Shown: positions 52,282-62,024, counted from the first letter of the stretch. The stretch is 64,000 nt of DNA from Namhaeicola litoreus (GCF_042679565.1 NZ_JBHTMY010000002.1:682001-746000); one strand, 5' to 3'. The notes: generated by a model not told the origin, from the letters alone. Made by a program: numbers and translations.

Positions 52282-53019
52282 ATGAATAAATTCTTGACCA
52301 TAATCAATTACAGAACTGCAATTGCCTTAACTATTGCACTTTTTATGCTGTTTTTTTCATTTACGTATAATATATCTTACAACATTGACCTTACTTTGTT
52401 GAGCATCGCCATTATTTTTCCATTGGTATTTAATATAAGGGGCTCATTTCGCCGAAGAGAAAAGGCCTTGGAACATCTGAGCCAATTTCGAGGCGCCCTT
52501 AAAACAATTAGTTATTATTTTCAAAGTGCCACAAAACTTTCTGAAATAGAAAAAACTGAAATAGCCTCTAAACTCAAACAGGTAAGTGATAGTTTTGTTT
52601 CTCATTTAGGAAATAACGACTACAACACAACAGTGGTTGATGAAAAAATAGATCAAATATCAGCATACACTATTTCCAAAGATACATTAATTTCAAGAGG
52701 ATTAAAAGATAAAATCTTTCGCATGCTCAACAGTCTGCATGAAGCGATAGAAAATGTTCACGCAATTCATGTCCATAGAACTCCGGTAAGTTTAAAGGCT
52801 TATTGCGAATACTTTATCTATGCTTTCCCAATCATTTATGTGCCCGCAATTATTTATAAAGTTGGACTGGATTCTCCGAAATGGATTACTGTTTTAGTTG
52901 TACTTTTTAGTCAGTTTATACTTATCTCATTGTACAATATTCAAGACGATTTAGAATATCCTTTTGATAATATTGGACTTGATGATATTAATCTCAATCA
53001 GTTCAAGTTAGACCGCTAA
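52282..53019 (+). CDS. Bestrophin-like membrane protein, 245 aa
   Basis: Membrane protein with paired helices at the N-terminus (about 9-28 and 35-50), a helical cytoplasmic middle (75-160) and two further helices (about 173-190 and 198-215). It ends with NIQDDLEYPFDNIGLDDINL, resembling the post-helix motif of bestrophin anion channels (a PF-G-DD-type ending). At 245 aa it is shorter than most. The similarity is weak, so anion-channel activity is a guess. Next gene: a metallophosphoesterase 19 bp downstream. Confidence 0.6.
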   Translation: MNKFLTIINYRTAIALTIALFMLFFSFTYNISYNIDLTLLSIAIIFPLVFNIRGSFRRREKALEHLSQFRGALKTISYYFQSATKLSEIEKTEIASKLKQVSDSFVSHLGNNDYNTTVVDEKIDQISAYTISKDTLISRGLKDKIFRMLNSLHEAIENVHAIHVHRTPVSLKAYCEYFIYAFPIIYVPAIIYKVGLDSPKWITVLVVLFSQFILISLYNIQDDLEYPFDNIGLDDINLNQFKLDR

Positions 53020-53038
53020 ATTATTTTTTGATTGTAAA

Positions 53039-54280
53039 ATGCCTTATCGAAAACATATAAAATTTGAACTGTTCATCACATTGTTGGGCATGTTATTTAT
53101 TGTTTTGGGTTTTCGCTCTACTAAGTTAAATCTATCTGAAATGTTTGATCAAAATGAGTATGATTTTACCGGGACTCAAGGTTTGTATCTCGAATTTAAC
53201 GACGGACTTCAAATAAATTGGATTACCAAAAACAAGGAAGCTGGTGTTTATGAATTAACCAATGCTAAAAACCATGTCTTATCAAAAGGTGAAACTTCTG
53301 AAAATCAAATTCATAAAGTTCAAATTAACGACTTCCAAACGGAAGAATTTACACTTATGTTTGGCGGTAAAACGGAAGGATTACATAAAATCAACATAAG
53401 ATCTACGCCAGATTTGGCGCCTTCCATTTTTAAAAATGTCGATTCTGTTTATGTGTTAGGAGATGTGCATGGAAGATATTCAATTCTTAGTCAATTGCTT
53501 CAAAAAGCCAAAGTAATTGATGAAAATAACAAATGGATCGCCGGTACAGCGCATTTGGTATTTCTCGGGGATCTTTTTGATCGAGGTGACGAAGTAACAA
53601 AATTATTGTGGTTTATATATGAGCTTGAAGATCAAGCAAAAATTGCAGGAGGAAAGGTGCATTTGGTTATAGGTAATCACGAAATCATGTGCATGACAGG
53701 TGATTTACGTTATGTTTCCAAAAAGGAAAATATCATTGCCTCTGTGCATGGAAAGAAATATGATGAATTATTTCATCCTAAAAAATCTGTTTTAGGACGA
53801 TGGCTGGTCTCAAAACCTTCTGTCATCAAAATCAACAAAAATATTTTTGCACATGGAGGTATAATCGATCTGGGTACTCCCTCGATCGAAGATTACAACA
53901 ATTATGTGTATACTCAAATGCAAGATCCTGTTTTTTTGGAATTACTGAACGATACACCTGATAGCACTAAATATGACCCTAAAAAATGGAGAGATATGCA
54001 ATCCTTTTTTTACAATCAGCAGGGGCCTTATTGGTTCAGAGGTTATGTACTTAGTGATACACTTGGAAATTTACTCGATGCCATGTTAAAAAAATACAGA
54101 TCTGATATTCATGTGGTTGCCCATACCACAGTACCCACGATGAGAACAGAATATGAAGGAAAACTAATCGCTACAGATCTAGATGATGCGGCCACAGAGG
54201 TTCTGCTCATGATCCAAGAAAAAAAGAACGTACAAAAGTTTAAGATCAATCTAAATGGAGAACAGATTGAAATAGAATGA
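53039..54280 (+). CDS. Metallophosphoesterase, calcineurin-like, 413 aa
   Basis: Membrane-anchored (hydrophobic helix 9-25) phosphoesterase. An N-terminal beta region (30-130) is followed by the dinuclear-metal core: VYVLGDVHGRYSIL (D-H pair), LVFLGDLFDRGDEV (GD-RGD), HLVIGNHEIMCM (GNHE), NIFAHGGI and VVAHTTVPTM. This is the Shewanella-like phosphatase pattern. The catalytic domain would face the periplasm if the helix is a signal anchor. Substrate unknown. It is probably co-transcribed with the preceding membrane protein. Confidence 0.88.
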   Translation: MPYRKHIKFELFITLLGMLFIVLGFRSTKLNLSEMFDQNEYDFTGTQGLYLEFNDGLQINWITKNKEAGVYELTNAKNHVLSKGETSENQIHKVQINDFQTEEFTLMFGGKTEGLHKINIRSTPDLAPSIFKNVDSVYVLGDVHGRYSILSQLLQKAKVIDENNKWIAGTAHLVFLGDLFDRGDEVTKLLWFIYELEDQAKIAGGKVHLVIGNHEIMCMTGDLRYVSKKENIIASVHGKKYDELFHPKKSVLGRWLVSKPSVIKINKNIFAHGGIIDLGTPSIEDYNNYVYTQMQDPVFLELLNDTPDSTKYDPKKWRDMQSFFYNQQGPYWFRGYVLSDTLGNLLDAMLKKYRSDIHVVAHTTVPTMRTEYEGKLIATDLDDAATEVLLMIQEKKNVQKFKINLNGEQIEIE

Positions 54281-54324
54281 AATTTTCTCTTTTAATTTGA
54301 TAAAAAAGAGGTTGTTTTGTAGAA

Positions 54325-55674
54325 ATGTCTGAATCCAAATACAAAAGTCTATCATTTCAATCCATAAACAGACTAGCCATTCCGGCAATTATTTCGGGAA
54401 TAGCTGAACCTTTGCTCTCGATTACAGATACGGCAATTATTGGAAATTTATCCGTCAATGCGACAGAGAGTTTAGCTGCAGTGGGTATTGCCGGTTCTTT
54501 TATCTCAGCTATCGTGTGGATTCTGGCACAAACCCGTTCTGCGATTTCGGCCATCGTTGCAAGATATTTTGGTGCAGAGAATCTCCAATCCATAGAATTT
54601 CTGCCTTCACAAATCATCTTTATCAATATATTATTGAGCCTTATTATTTATGTTGTTACCGTTGGATTTGCTTCAGAAATATTTCACCTCTATCAGGCAC
54701 AAGGACTCATCCATGAATTCTCTGTGTCTTATTATAAAATCAGGGCAATGGGAATTCCGCTTACACTTTTTGTCTTTAGTGTTTTTGGTGTCTTCAGAGG
54801 TTTGCAAAATACCTATTGGCCAATGGTCATCAGTATTGTTGGTGCCTTACTCAATGTAGGACTAGATTTTTTATTGGTCTTCGGTTTCAAAGATATCATT
54901 CCTGCTATGGGAATTGAGGGTGCGGCTTATGCCAGCCTACTTGCTCAATTAGTAATGGCAGTCATGTCTGTTTATTTGTTGCTGACAAAAACCCCGTTTA
55001 AATTTAGCTTCAATTTTAACTTTCATCCAGAAATTAAAAGAATATTGAGTTTGAGTTTTAATTTGATCATTCGCGCATTAAGCTTAAACTTTGCACTTTA
55101 TTTGGCTAATGCCTATGCTACAGGATATGGAAATGCACATATTGCAGCTCAAACGATTGCATTTCAAATATGGCTGTTCTTTGCCTTTTTTATTGATGGC
55201 TATGCCAGTGTAGGGAATATCATGTCGGGTAAATTTTTGGGACAAGAAAAACCCGAAACTATAACTGTGCTAAGTAGAACCTTGGTAAAATTCACTATTT
55301 TCATCACACTTATTATTGGGGCTTTTTGTTTTATTTTTTATAAAAATATCGGTTTGATTTTCAGCAAAGAGGCTGATGTGTTAACCCTTTTTTATGAGAT
55401 TTTCTGGCTGGTGATCTTGATGCAGCCCATCAATGCTATAGCCTTTGTGTTCGACGGAATTTTTAAAGGTATGGCCGAAGCTGTCACCCTTAGAAATACG
55501 CTTCTTATAGCCACATTTATAGGGTTTACCCCTACTCTATTTCTCGCTGATTATTTCGGACTGGAACTTTACGGTATTTGGATTGCCTTTTGGGTTTGGA
55601 TGTTATTAAGAGGCGGTATTTTGATCGTCATTTATAATCGAAAATATCTCAATTTTTCGAAAATAATTTCATAG
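54325..55674 (+). CDS. MATE-family efflux transporter (DinF-like)
   Basis: 449-aa inner-membrane antiporter with 12 helices. Typical MATE N-terminus (INRLAIPAIISGIAEPLLSI), TDTAIIGNLS, VFGVFRGLQNTYWPM and the second half with GYASVGNIMSGKFLG and FVFDGIFKGM. DinF subgroup rather than NorM by these segments. It extrudes cationic or other compounds using Na+ or H+; substrate unknown. It ends 4 bp before the convergent gene. Confidence 0.93.
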   Translation: MSESKYKSLSFQSINRLAIPAIISGIAEPLLSITDTAIIGNLSVNATESLAAVGIAGSFISAIVWILAQTRSAISAIVARYFGAENLQSIEFLPSQIIFINILLSLIIYVVTVGFASEIFHLYQAQGLIHEFSVSYYKIRAMGIPLTLFVFSVFGVFRGLQNTYWPMVISIVGALLNVGLDFLLVFGFKDIIPAMGIEGAAYASLLAQLVMAVMSVYLLLTKTPFKFSFNFNFHPEIKRILSLSFNLIIRALSLNFALYLANAYATGYGNAHIAAQTIAFQIWLFFAFFIDGYASVGNIMSGKFLGQEKPETITVLSRTLVKFTIFITLIIGAFCFIFYKNIGLIFSKEADVLTLFYEIFWLVILMQPINAIAFVFDGIFKGMAEAVTLRNTLLIATFIGFTPTLFLADYFGLELYGIWIAFWVWMLLRGGILIVIYNRKYLNFSKIIS

Positions 55675-55678
55675 TCCA

Positions 55679-56509
55679 TTAATCATTGAGATTGTTTTCC
55701 TTGTAGTTATTCCGTTCTTTGAAAAGTACATCAACCACCTCAACTTTTCGCCCAACAACATATAAATGATCAATACCTCTTGAGGTACAAAAAAGTATAA
55801 AATCGTCTATTTTCTCTTTTGGAATTTTTAATGTGTCCACAAAAAACAGATCGCCAAATTCTTTGCGGATTTCTTCGGGTGCTTTCTGTAATTTTAATCT
55901 ATATTGATGTTCAATCTCTTTACCTCTCGCTTTATCTTTATCGGTAAACAGCTTACTTGCATAAAAAACTAAATTTAAAAGATTTCCGCCACTCATAACA
56001 AAATATGGACTATTAGGATCGTCAAATCGAATCATAGAAAAGTCTAGGGCCTCTCTATTTACCACATCAACTGAATCGCGAGCTTTAATCACGTCTACAC
56101 TTAATCTACCAGTCAATTGATGCTGTTTAAGACTTATTTCCTCCAAATATTCCGTAGAAGAAATCAAATGTACAAGTACGTATCCCTTCTCCAAAATTTT
56201 TTCTGTGATGACTATCTGTCGATTGATTACATTGATAGCCGAGAAAAATAGCGTGTCGTTCAATGAAACCGGTATTTCAAATATTCCTAATTCATTTGAA
56301 GTAGTCCCTCTCCTTGAAGTTAAATTGATGATGTGAATATTTTCTGCGGTAGTGCTATCGACAAAAATCCTTCCAGAAAGTTCTACATATTTCCTTTCTT
56401 GGGCATATGAAATTGCAGAAAAACTCAAAAACAACAAAAGAGCAAATAACTTAAGAAACAAAAAAGTTTTAACGGAAATAAGGCTTGTATTAATAGTTTG
56501 GCTCAGCAT
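55679..56509 (-). CDS. Carboxypeptidase-like regulatory domain protein, 276 aa
   Basis: Exported protein with a signal peptide (hydrophobic 16-34, ending SYAQ), a CarboxypepD_reg-like beta domain (about 40-120, ELSGRIFVDSTTAENIHIIN and RGTTSNELGIFEIP) and a helical C-terminal half that I do not recognise (KEIEHQYRLKLQKAPEEIRK). Members of this architecture occur widely in Bacteroidota envelopes and have no known enzyme activity. Monocistronic. Confidence 0.8.
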   Translation of the reverse strand: MLSQTINTSLISVKTFLFLKLFALLLFLSFSAISYAQERKYVELSGRIFVDSTTAENIHIINLTSRRGTTSNELGIFEIPVSLNDTLFFSAINVINRQIVITEKILEKGYVLVHLISSTEYLEEISLKQHQLTGRLSVDVIKARDSVDVVNREALDFSMIRFDDPNSPYFVMSGGNLLNLVFYASKLFTDKDKARGKEIEHQYRLKLQKAPEEIRKEFGDLFFVDTLKIPKEKIDDFILFCTSRGIDHLYVVGRKVEVVDVLFKERNNYKENNLND

Positions 56510-56624
56510 TTATATGATCTACTAAACAATAGTAAAACAATGTTTTCAGTTATTGAAAATGTTTAAGATTCATTAACAGGTTTTAGTAGTTTTTAACTCA
56601 ATCTGTCTGCTCCAATTATATAAT

Positions 56625-56896
56625 TTAAAAACCCTTCTTTTCAAAATACATCACAATCGCTTCTTTCATTAAAACCGATTGTTCCCCGGGTTTAAGGTAG
56701 GGTAGTTCGTCTAACACCTTAAAGTGTGGCCAGCCGTCCTTATCAGAATTATCAAATTCAAAAAACTCACTTTACATGATAGTATATCTGCTTTATCCTT
56801 TTCAGCAGGCAATATACAGAATGCCCTCATACGTCCAATTGCTGGGGCGTTGAAATAATCAATTGCGCCTCTTTTTACATCGAATTTGGCACTTTT
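56625..56896 (-). pseudogene. Decayed gene fragment with frameshift
   Basis: Leftward reading gives AKFDVKRGAIDYFNAPAIGR then MRAFCILPAEKDKADILSC, KVS, and after a one-base deletion in a T run (near 56760-56766) continues FFEFDNSDKDGWPHFKVLDE, LPYLKPGEQSVLMKEAIVMY, FEKKGF-stop. The sequence is protein-like on both sides of the shift, and an in-frame stop lies immediately upstream (56897-56899). It is therefore the C-terminal remnant of a gene whose N-terminus is gone. Family unknown to me. The remaining about 270 bp of this gene-free stretch shows nothing convincing. Confidence 0.65.
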
Positions 56897-57053
56897 TTAG
56901 GACTTTTATTGCTTGTAAGTATTAATTACATAATGTAACAGGGACAGCTCCCGACTCAATCTCAAACTCCATTGCATTGAAGCATCTTCTGTGAAACTTA
57001 TTCTTCGCTTTCTTGAAAATTAGATATCTTTACTAAAACAAACCTATCTTCTT

Positions 57054-57968
57054 GTGATCAAAAATTTGACCTTGACTTTTTTCCTTTTTCAATTCCTCGC
57101 TTTCTGGCATATCGGGGCACAAGAATCTCTGCCCTTAAATTTTAATGGCCCTTTGCCTAAAGTTCAGTCGCTCCGTTGCCATAAAATGCAGGAGATCCTG
57201 AAATCTGAGATCGATCAAAATAAACGATGGAAAAAATTGATCTCAAATAAAAAAATGTCCATTTCCATCGTCGATTTGCACGATCCAAATCAAGTGACCT
57301 ATGCAGGATTAAACGACAATCAGATGATGTATGCTGCAAGTTTACCAAAAATTGCCGTGTTGTTAGCCGCCATGGATGCCATCAATAATCATGAAATTGT
57401 TGAAACAGATGCCATGAGAAAGGACATGAAATTGATGATCAGCAAATCAAATAACCAAGCCACTACCAGAATTATAGACCTGCTTGGATTTGAAAAAATA
57501 GAATCCTCTCTCAGAAATGCCAACCACAAATTGTATGATGAAACGACCGGAGGTGGACTTTGGGTTGGGAAACGCTATGCTTCCACGGGAAAACGCTACC
57601 CAGACCCATTAAAGGGCCTTAGTCATGGTGCAACCTCTGCCCAGGTCGCAAGTTTCTATTACCAGCTGGTCTTCGGACGTCTGATCAACCAAGAGCAATC
57701 AAAAAGGATGCTCGAAGTGTTGAAAGATCCGGCACTCACCCATAAATTTGTGAACACACTGAAGAAAATTGCGCCCGAATCAACTGTTTATCGAAAATCA
57801 GGGTCCTGGAAAACCTATCATTCCGATTCTGTTTTGGTCTGGGGAAAAGATCGAAAATATATCCTTGTCGCCCTTATAGATGATGGAGGTGGTGAGCAAA
57901 TTATCAGGGATCTCGTTGTACCGCTTGAATCCGTTATTTCAAAATCAAGGAAATACTCCTGTAATTAA
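57054..57968 (+). CDS. Secreted class-A-beta-lactamase-fold serine hydrolase, GTG start
   Basis: 304-aa exported protein: signal peptide 1-23 (FFLFQFLAFWHIGAQ) and a penicillin-recognising serine-enzyme domain. The three active-site elements are S96-x-x-K99 (AASLPKIAVL), SNN (132-134, ISKSNNQATTR) and K248-S249-G250 (VYRKSGSW). It could be a D,D-peptidase, a beta-lactamase or a hydrolase of unknown substrate; the extra Lys-Gly-rich loops make a drug-resistance role unproven. Start: GTG is the only candidate before the signal peptide. Co-oriented with the following transporter gene, 13 bp away. Confidence 0.82.
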   Translation: MIKNLTLTFFLFQFLAFWHIGAQESLPLNFNGPLPKVQSLRCHKMQEILKSEIDQNKRWKKLISNKKMSISIVDLHDPNQVTYAGLNDNQMMYAASLPKIAVLLAAMDAINNHEIVETDAMRKDMKLMISKSNNQATTRIIDLLGFEKIESSLRNANHKLYDETTGGGLWVGKRYASTGKRYPDPLKGLSHGATSAQVASFYYQLVFGRLINQEQSKRMLEVLKDPALTHKFVNTLKKIAPESTVYRKSGSWKTYHSDSVLVWGKDRKYILVALIDDGGGEQIIRDLVVPLESVISKSRKYSCN

Positions 57969-57981
57969 TCCTAATATAACC

Positions 57982-60771
57982 ATGGTCAAGCGTTTTCTCA
58001 AAAAAACCTTTAATCTCCATGAGGGTGAGCTAAAAGTATCGTTGCTCATGCAATTGTATATTTTTTTGGTCATCACAGTTTTATTGATGGTTAAGCCATC
58101 GGTCAATGCCATTTTTCTTTCTCAATTAGGGCCTGAAAATTTACCCTATGCCTATCTGCTCGTTGCGCTCATTGCTGTTTTATCTTCCATTTTCTATAAC
58201 AAATTAGTCGAGCGTTACTCGATTAAAATTATGGCAATTGCTTCTATCATCATTTTTAGTTCATGTTTCTTTTTACTCTCCTTTGTCATCAAATACAAGG
58301 TTTTTGACGCCTGGATCTTGTATTTCTATTATTTGAGCTTATCTCTCTTCGCCGTACTGGTCACTTCCCAGTTTTGGATCATTGCAAACATGGTTTACGA
58401 CGTGCGTGAAGCCAAACGATTATTTGGATTTATTGGTGCAGGAGCCATTGCCGGAGGTATTTTTGGGGGTTATCTAACAACATTTCTTGCAAATTTTTTT
58501 GGTGCTGGAATGGTTGTTTTTATAGCGGCGATTTTATTGGCTTGTTGTATTCCCATCATATTTATAGTCTGGGAGATCAAGATAAAAAAGATCAGTGCGT
58601 TTGACGTTGTTAAAAGAAAGTCACCAAAAAGTAAAGTGTCTAAATCCTCCTGGAAAGTTGTTTTTAGTTCAAAACATCTCACACTTTTATCTGCTATCAT
58701 GGGAATCAGCGTACTCGTGGCAAAATTAGTTGATTATCAATTCAGCGACTTCTCTCATAAAGCCTATACAAATGCTGATGATTTGAGTTCATTTTTTGGA
58801 TTCTGGTTTTCTACTTTTAATGTTGTCGCTCTTTTTGTTCAGCTTTTCCTGACGAATCGGTTGTTATCATTTTTAGGTGTTACAGGAAACCTTTTGATTT
58901 TACCTTTAGGTATCGCTGTGGGCTGTGTCTTGTTTCTGTTTTTTCCTGAATTATGGGTATTGGTACTGATCAAAGGTGTTGATGGCAGTTGTAAGCAATC
59001 GGTCAATAAAGCTGCATTCGAACTTTCTATTTTGCCCATAGATTTTGATATAAAAAAGCAGGCAAAACCTTTTATTGATGTAGTTATAGACAGTATTGCA
59101 ACGGGATTGGCAGGATTCATGTTGCTTTTTGTCATCAAAGAGCTAAATGTTTCTCCCAAAATAATTACCCTGATTATTTTGGTTAGTCTTTTCGTCTGGG
59201 TTGTTTTGATAGTGATGCTCAGAAGCACCTATTTTGATTCATTCAGAGAAAATATCAAAGCTTCAATTGAAGCAGCAAACAAAAAAAACAGCAAGAAAAG
59301 TAAGCGAAAATTGACCAAATCTTCGATCAAGGAAATTCTTAGCGAGGGGGAAGAAAAAGAAATTATATCCTTGTTAAAACACGATGGATTTCCTTTTATA
59401 AAAGTTTTCAAATCACAAATGATCAATCTTATAGACCACCCTTCCAATAGGGTCAAAGCTGCTGCCATTAGAGAAATATCCGGGTTTAAAAATAAAATAA
59501 CCACCCAAAAGATCAGAGAATTACTAGATAACTCAACAGATGATGAAGTTGTATTTGAAGCTTTGTCTTATATCTTCTCGCATGCGCCGAGCAAAGAAAA
59601 CCAGTTGTTCAAATCCTATTTAGATCATGAGCAAGATTATAAAAAGAACGCAGCCCTATTATTCCTGGCTATCTCTGGAAGAAACAATCCATCCCTGTCT
59701 AAAAAATTTGAACTCGACAGAAGAATAGAGGAACAAATCACAGAATTTACCGATTTTGAGCATGAACAAAGATGGGAAGAAATCGCTGCATTATTGATTA
59801 CCATTGGCTATGCCGGCAACAAAAAGTATTATCCTTTTATTGATAAATACCTCAAAAGTAAGAATTCAGACCTCCAGAATATGGCTATCAAAGCGACGGG
59901 GCTTACATTGAGCGAGCAATTTGTTCCGAAATTAATTGATTTATCGACGAACAAAACCCTGAGAAAAAATGTTGTTGAAGCCTTAAAAAACTACGGACCA
60001 TCCATTACAAAAAAATTGATGGAACTAGAGGCTTCCGGAGAACTTGATGAGTTTGAAGAACAACAAATTCCTGAAATCATCGGATCATTTCACACAAAAA
60101 ACGCACATCAAACACTACTGAGATTATTGCGCAGCAGGGATGCTACGGTAAGAAGTAAAGCAGCCTATTTTCTCGATTCTTTAGAAGAAAAAAATGAGAA
60201 ATTTGAGATCCCGAAAAAATTGATCACTCGATTTATATTGAACGAATCTGCCTATTTCAGAAGGACGATAAGAGCCCGGATTAGCATTGAAAAAGCCATT
60301 AAAGAAAATGCAAAGGATGCCTCCAATAAAGAAAGGGAGAATTTGCTAAAGGAGATAAACAACCAATTGCACCGCAGTGTTGAAACTATATTCAACCTTT
60401 TAAGTTTGAAATTCGAAAACTCAGACATGCAGGTTGCCTTCCAGGGCATCATTAATGAAATGGAAGAGTCCCGAATCAACAGCATCGAATTTCTAGACAA
60501 TTTATTGTCTTCAGACCTCAGGAGGGTGATTTTACCCCTTTTAGAATATCAGTATTTACCTGGTCAGGAGAACGACATTAAAGTAGCACCAATTGACGAG
60601 GACAAATGTCTAAATGAATTGCTCAGAACCCATGGTTCAGCCACTTCTTTAAAAGTCTTACAACTGATAAAAGAAAAAGGAGGAGACAAGTTTAAGCGAG
60701 AACTCCTCAGGCTAAAGAAAAATAATCATGGCAAAATCAATAAACTGGTCAATGAGATTCTCTCGGCTTAG
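57982..60771 (+). CDS. NTT-type nucleotide transporter fused to HEAT repeats, 929 aa
   Basis: The N-terminal about 430 residues form a polytopic membrane domain with 10-12 helices like the ATP/ADP translocase (NTT/Npt) family: LHEGELKVSLLMQLYIFLVI, VREAKRLFGFIGAGAIAGGI and VDGSCKQSVNKAAFELSILP. The rest (about 470-929) is a soluble alpha-helical solenoid of HEAT-like repeats (HPSNRVKAAAIREISGFKNK, DDEVVFEALSYIFSHAP, KNSDLQNMAIKATGLTL, RSRDATVRSKAAYFLDSLEE). NTT-HEAT fusions are known in free-living bacteria; their substrate is not established here. An in-frame start 102 bp upstream overlaps the hydrolase gene, so I use the ATG of MVKRFLKK. Confidence 0.8.
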   Translation: MVKRFLKKTFNLHEGELKVSLLMQLYIFLVITVLLMVKPSVNAIFLSQLGPENLPYAYLLVALIAVLSSIFYNKLVERYSIKIMAIASIIIFSSCFFLLSFVIKYKVFDAWILYFYYLSLSLFAVLVTSQFWIIANMVYDVREAKRLFGFIGAGAIAGGIFGGYLTTFLANFFGAGMVVFIAAILLACCIPIIFIVWEIKIKKISAFDVVKRKSPKSKVSKSSWKVVFSSKHLTLLSAIMGISVLVAKLVDYQFSDFSHKAYTNADDLSSFFGFWFSTFNVVALFVQLFLTNRLLSFLGVTGNLLILPLGIAVGCVLFLFFPELWVLVLIKGVDGSCKQSVNKAAFELSILPIDFDIKKQAKPFIDVVIDSIATGLAGFMLLFVIKELNVSPKIITLIILVSLFVWVVLIVMLRSTYFDSFRENIKASIEAANKKNSKKSKRKLTKSSIKEILSEGEEKEIISLLKHDGFPFIKVFKSQMINLIDHPSNRVKAAAIREISGFKNKITTQKIRELLDNSTDDEVVFEALSYIFSHAPSKENQLFKSYLDHEQDYKKNAALLFLAISGRNNPSLSKKFELDRRIEEQITEFTDFEHEQRWEEIAALLITIGYAGNKKYYPFIDKYLKSKNSDLQNMAIKATGLTLSEQFVPKLIDLSTNKTLRKNVVEALKNYGPSITKKLMELEASGELDEFEEQQIPEIIGSFHTKNAHQTLLRLLRSRDATVRSKAAYFLDSLEEKNEKFEIPKKLITRFILNESAYFRRTIRARISIEKAIKENAKDASNKERENLLKEINNQLHRSVETIFNLLSLKFENSDMQVAFQGIINEMEESRINSIEFLDNLLSSDLRRVILPLLEYQYLPGQENDIKVAPIDEDKCLNELLRTHGSATSLKVLQLIKEKGGDKFKRELLRLKKNNHGKINKLVNEILSA

Positions 60772-62021
60772 GTGTCCTTTTTGTTGATAATTCCATCTAT
60801 TTCTCCGGCCATGTAATAATGATCATTTGCAGAGTTTTTGTTCAGCACATTCGACATCAAACAAACAATGTATTTTATTCCATTGGGTTGCTCAACGATG
60901 ATGACCGAATTCATATAATTAAAAACATTGCCCTGATAGTCACCGCAATTCGGATTTTTATCGCGATCACATTTATAGTAACTTCCAGATTTATAATAAA
61001 CTGCTGCGTCGTCTAATTTTGGAGATTTGGCATATCGGATCCTTCTATCTGTCAGATAAAGGATTCTTTTCATTTCTAAACTAGAATTTTCATCAACAAC
61101 ATTCCCTTGTTCAAGTTGAACCAAAAACTTCATCAGTCCTTTTGGCGAAGCGTTGCTTCCTCCTTTTCGTCCAACGTGTTTTCCCGATGCGGTTGTAAAC
61201 ATCCCTCCCAGCCGCCATTCGTCATTGGAGATACCCATGTTATTCAAAGGTGAATTCACCACATCATGCGCAACATTTGTTAAACTGTCTTTAGAAACAC
61301 TGTCAAAATACTTTTCAGCAGCATCATCTGTTAAACTCGGATAGGCTTGTCCAAACTGTCTCATTAAAATAGCCTCACGAAAAACCACGGATGCGGCGCC
61401 GTTATTACTTACTGAGACCATATGATCTAACCATTCATAAAGTGAAAAGACATCCGAGGCCTGTACTTTTCTTCGGGTCAGTTTATCGCTTTCAATATCG
61501 TACACCGGAATTGTGTGGTGGTCTCCTGTTCCCCAATATCTGGCAGAAACCCTTCTGTTTTTTAAAAGTTCTATTTTCTTCTCCCAAGAATCGGGGTAAA
61601 CTTTTTTTAATTCAGTAAAAAATCCTATCAAAACGGCTAATTTACCAACTGAACCCGGCTGGTAACCTACATCTTCTTTATATGCCGCATATTTCATCTT
61701 GTCTGGGTCCGACATATCCAATGCCACAAGTGAATAATTCCCCTGTGGAATTACTGACTTGATCTTTGCGGAAAAATCAGGGTCTTCCGTCAAAATAGCG
61801 TCGAGTCCCGTTGATTGTACACTTTTTAAATTGAGTTTGATCGAAGCCAAAGAATGCATCGCACCGGGAGGAATTCGGGTCATTTTCTCTCCCTTTTCCA
61901 CCGATCTCTGCAATTGTAATAAACGTGCAATTTTTGTCGAACCATAACCATCAATTGGATAAAACGCAAATGAACTCGCAATGGCCAAACAAATTCCTAA
62001 TAAGATTATTGCTTTCTTCAT
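60768..62021 (-). CDS. Exported class-A-beta-lactamase-fold serine hydrolase, 417 aa
   Basis: Second hydrolase of the locus. Signal peptide 1-20 or so (LLGICLAIASSFAF); a 70-residue spacer; active-site elements S124-V-G-K127 (GYQPGSVGKLAV), S205-N-N207 (VSVSNNGAAS) and K344-S345-G346 (VYYKSGSYYK). A Cys-containing insertion follows KSG (CDRDKNPNC). It is larger than typical class A beta-lactamases (about 290). Its stop overlaps the convergent transporter by 4 bp and its start is 3 bp after the dikinase-like gene's stop, so it is co-transcribed with that. Confidence 0.82.
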   Translation of the reverse strand: MKKAIILLGICLAIASSFAFYPIDGYGSTKIARLLQLQRSVEKGEKMTRIPPGAMHSLASIKLNLKSVQSTGLDAILTEDPDFSAKIKSVIPQGNYSLVALDMSDPDKMKYAAYKEDVGYQPGSVGKLAVLIGFFTELKKVYPDSWEKKIELLKNRRVSARYWGTGDHHTIPVYDIESDKLTRRKVQASDVFSLYEWLDHMVSVSNNGAASVVFREAILMRQFGQAYPSLTDDAAEKYFDSVSKDSLTNVAHDVVNSPLNNMGISNDEWRLGGMFTTASGKHVGRKGGSNASPKGLMKFLVQLEQGNVVDENSSLEMKRILYLTDRRIRYAKSPKLDDAAVYYKSGSYYKCDRDKNPNCGDYQGNVFNYMNSVIIVEQPNGIKYIVCLMSNVLNKNSANDHYYMAGEIDGIINKKDT

Positions 62022-62024
62022 AAC

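Noticed and set aside
54281..54324. Hairpin CTCTTTT/AAAAGAG before the MATE gene as a terminator
   Set aside because: The stem is short and A/T only, with no T run after it.
56510..57053. Insertion-sequence remnant around the pseudogene
   Set aside because: No terminal inverted repeats or transposase-like frames could be recognised, only the decayed ORF.
57054..57968. Firm call of the serine hydrolase as an antibiotic-resistance beta-lactamase
   Set aside because: The motifs are shared by D,D-peptidases and other hydrolases, and the deacylation Glu of the omega loop could not be placed with confidence.
57880..57981. 34-codon N-terminal extension of the NTT-HEAT protein
   Set aside because: It overlaps the serine hydrolase gene in another frame and is not transporter-like; MVKRFLKK fits better.
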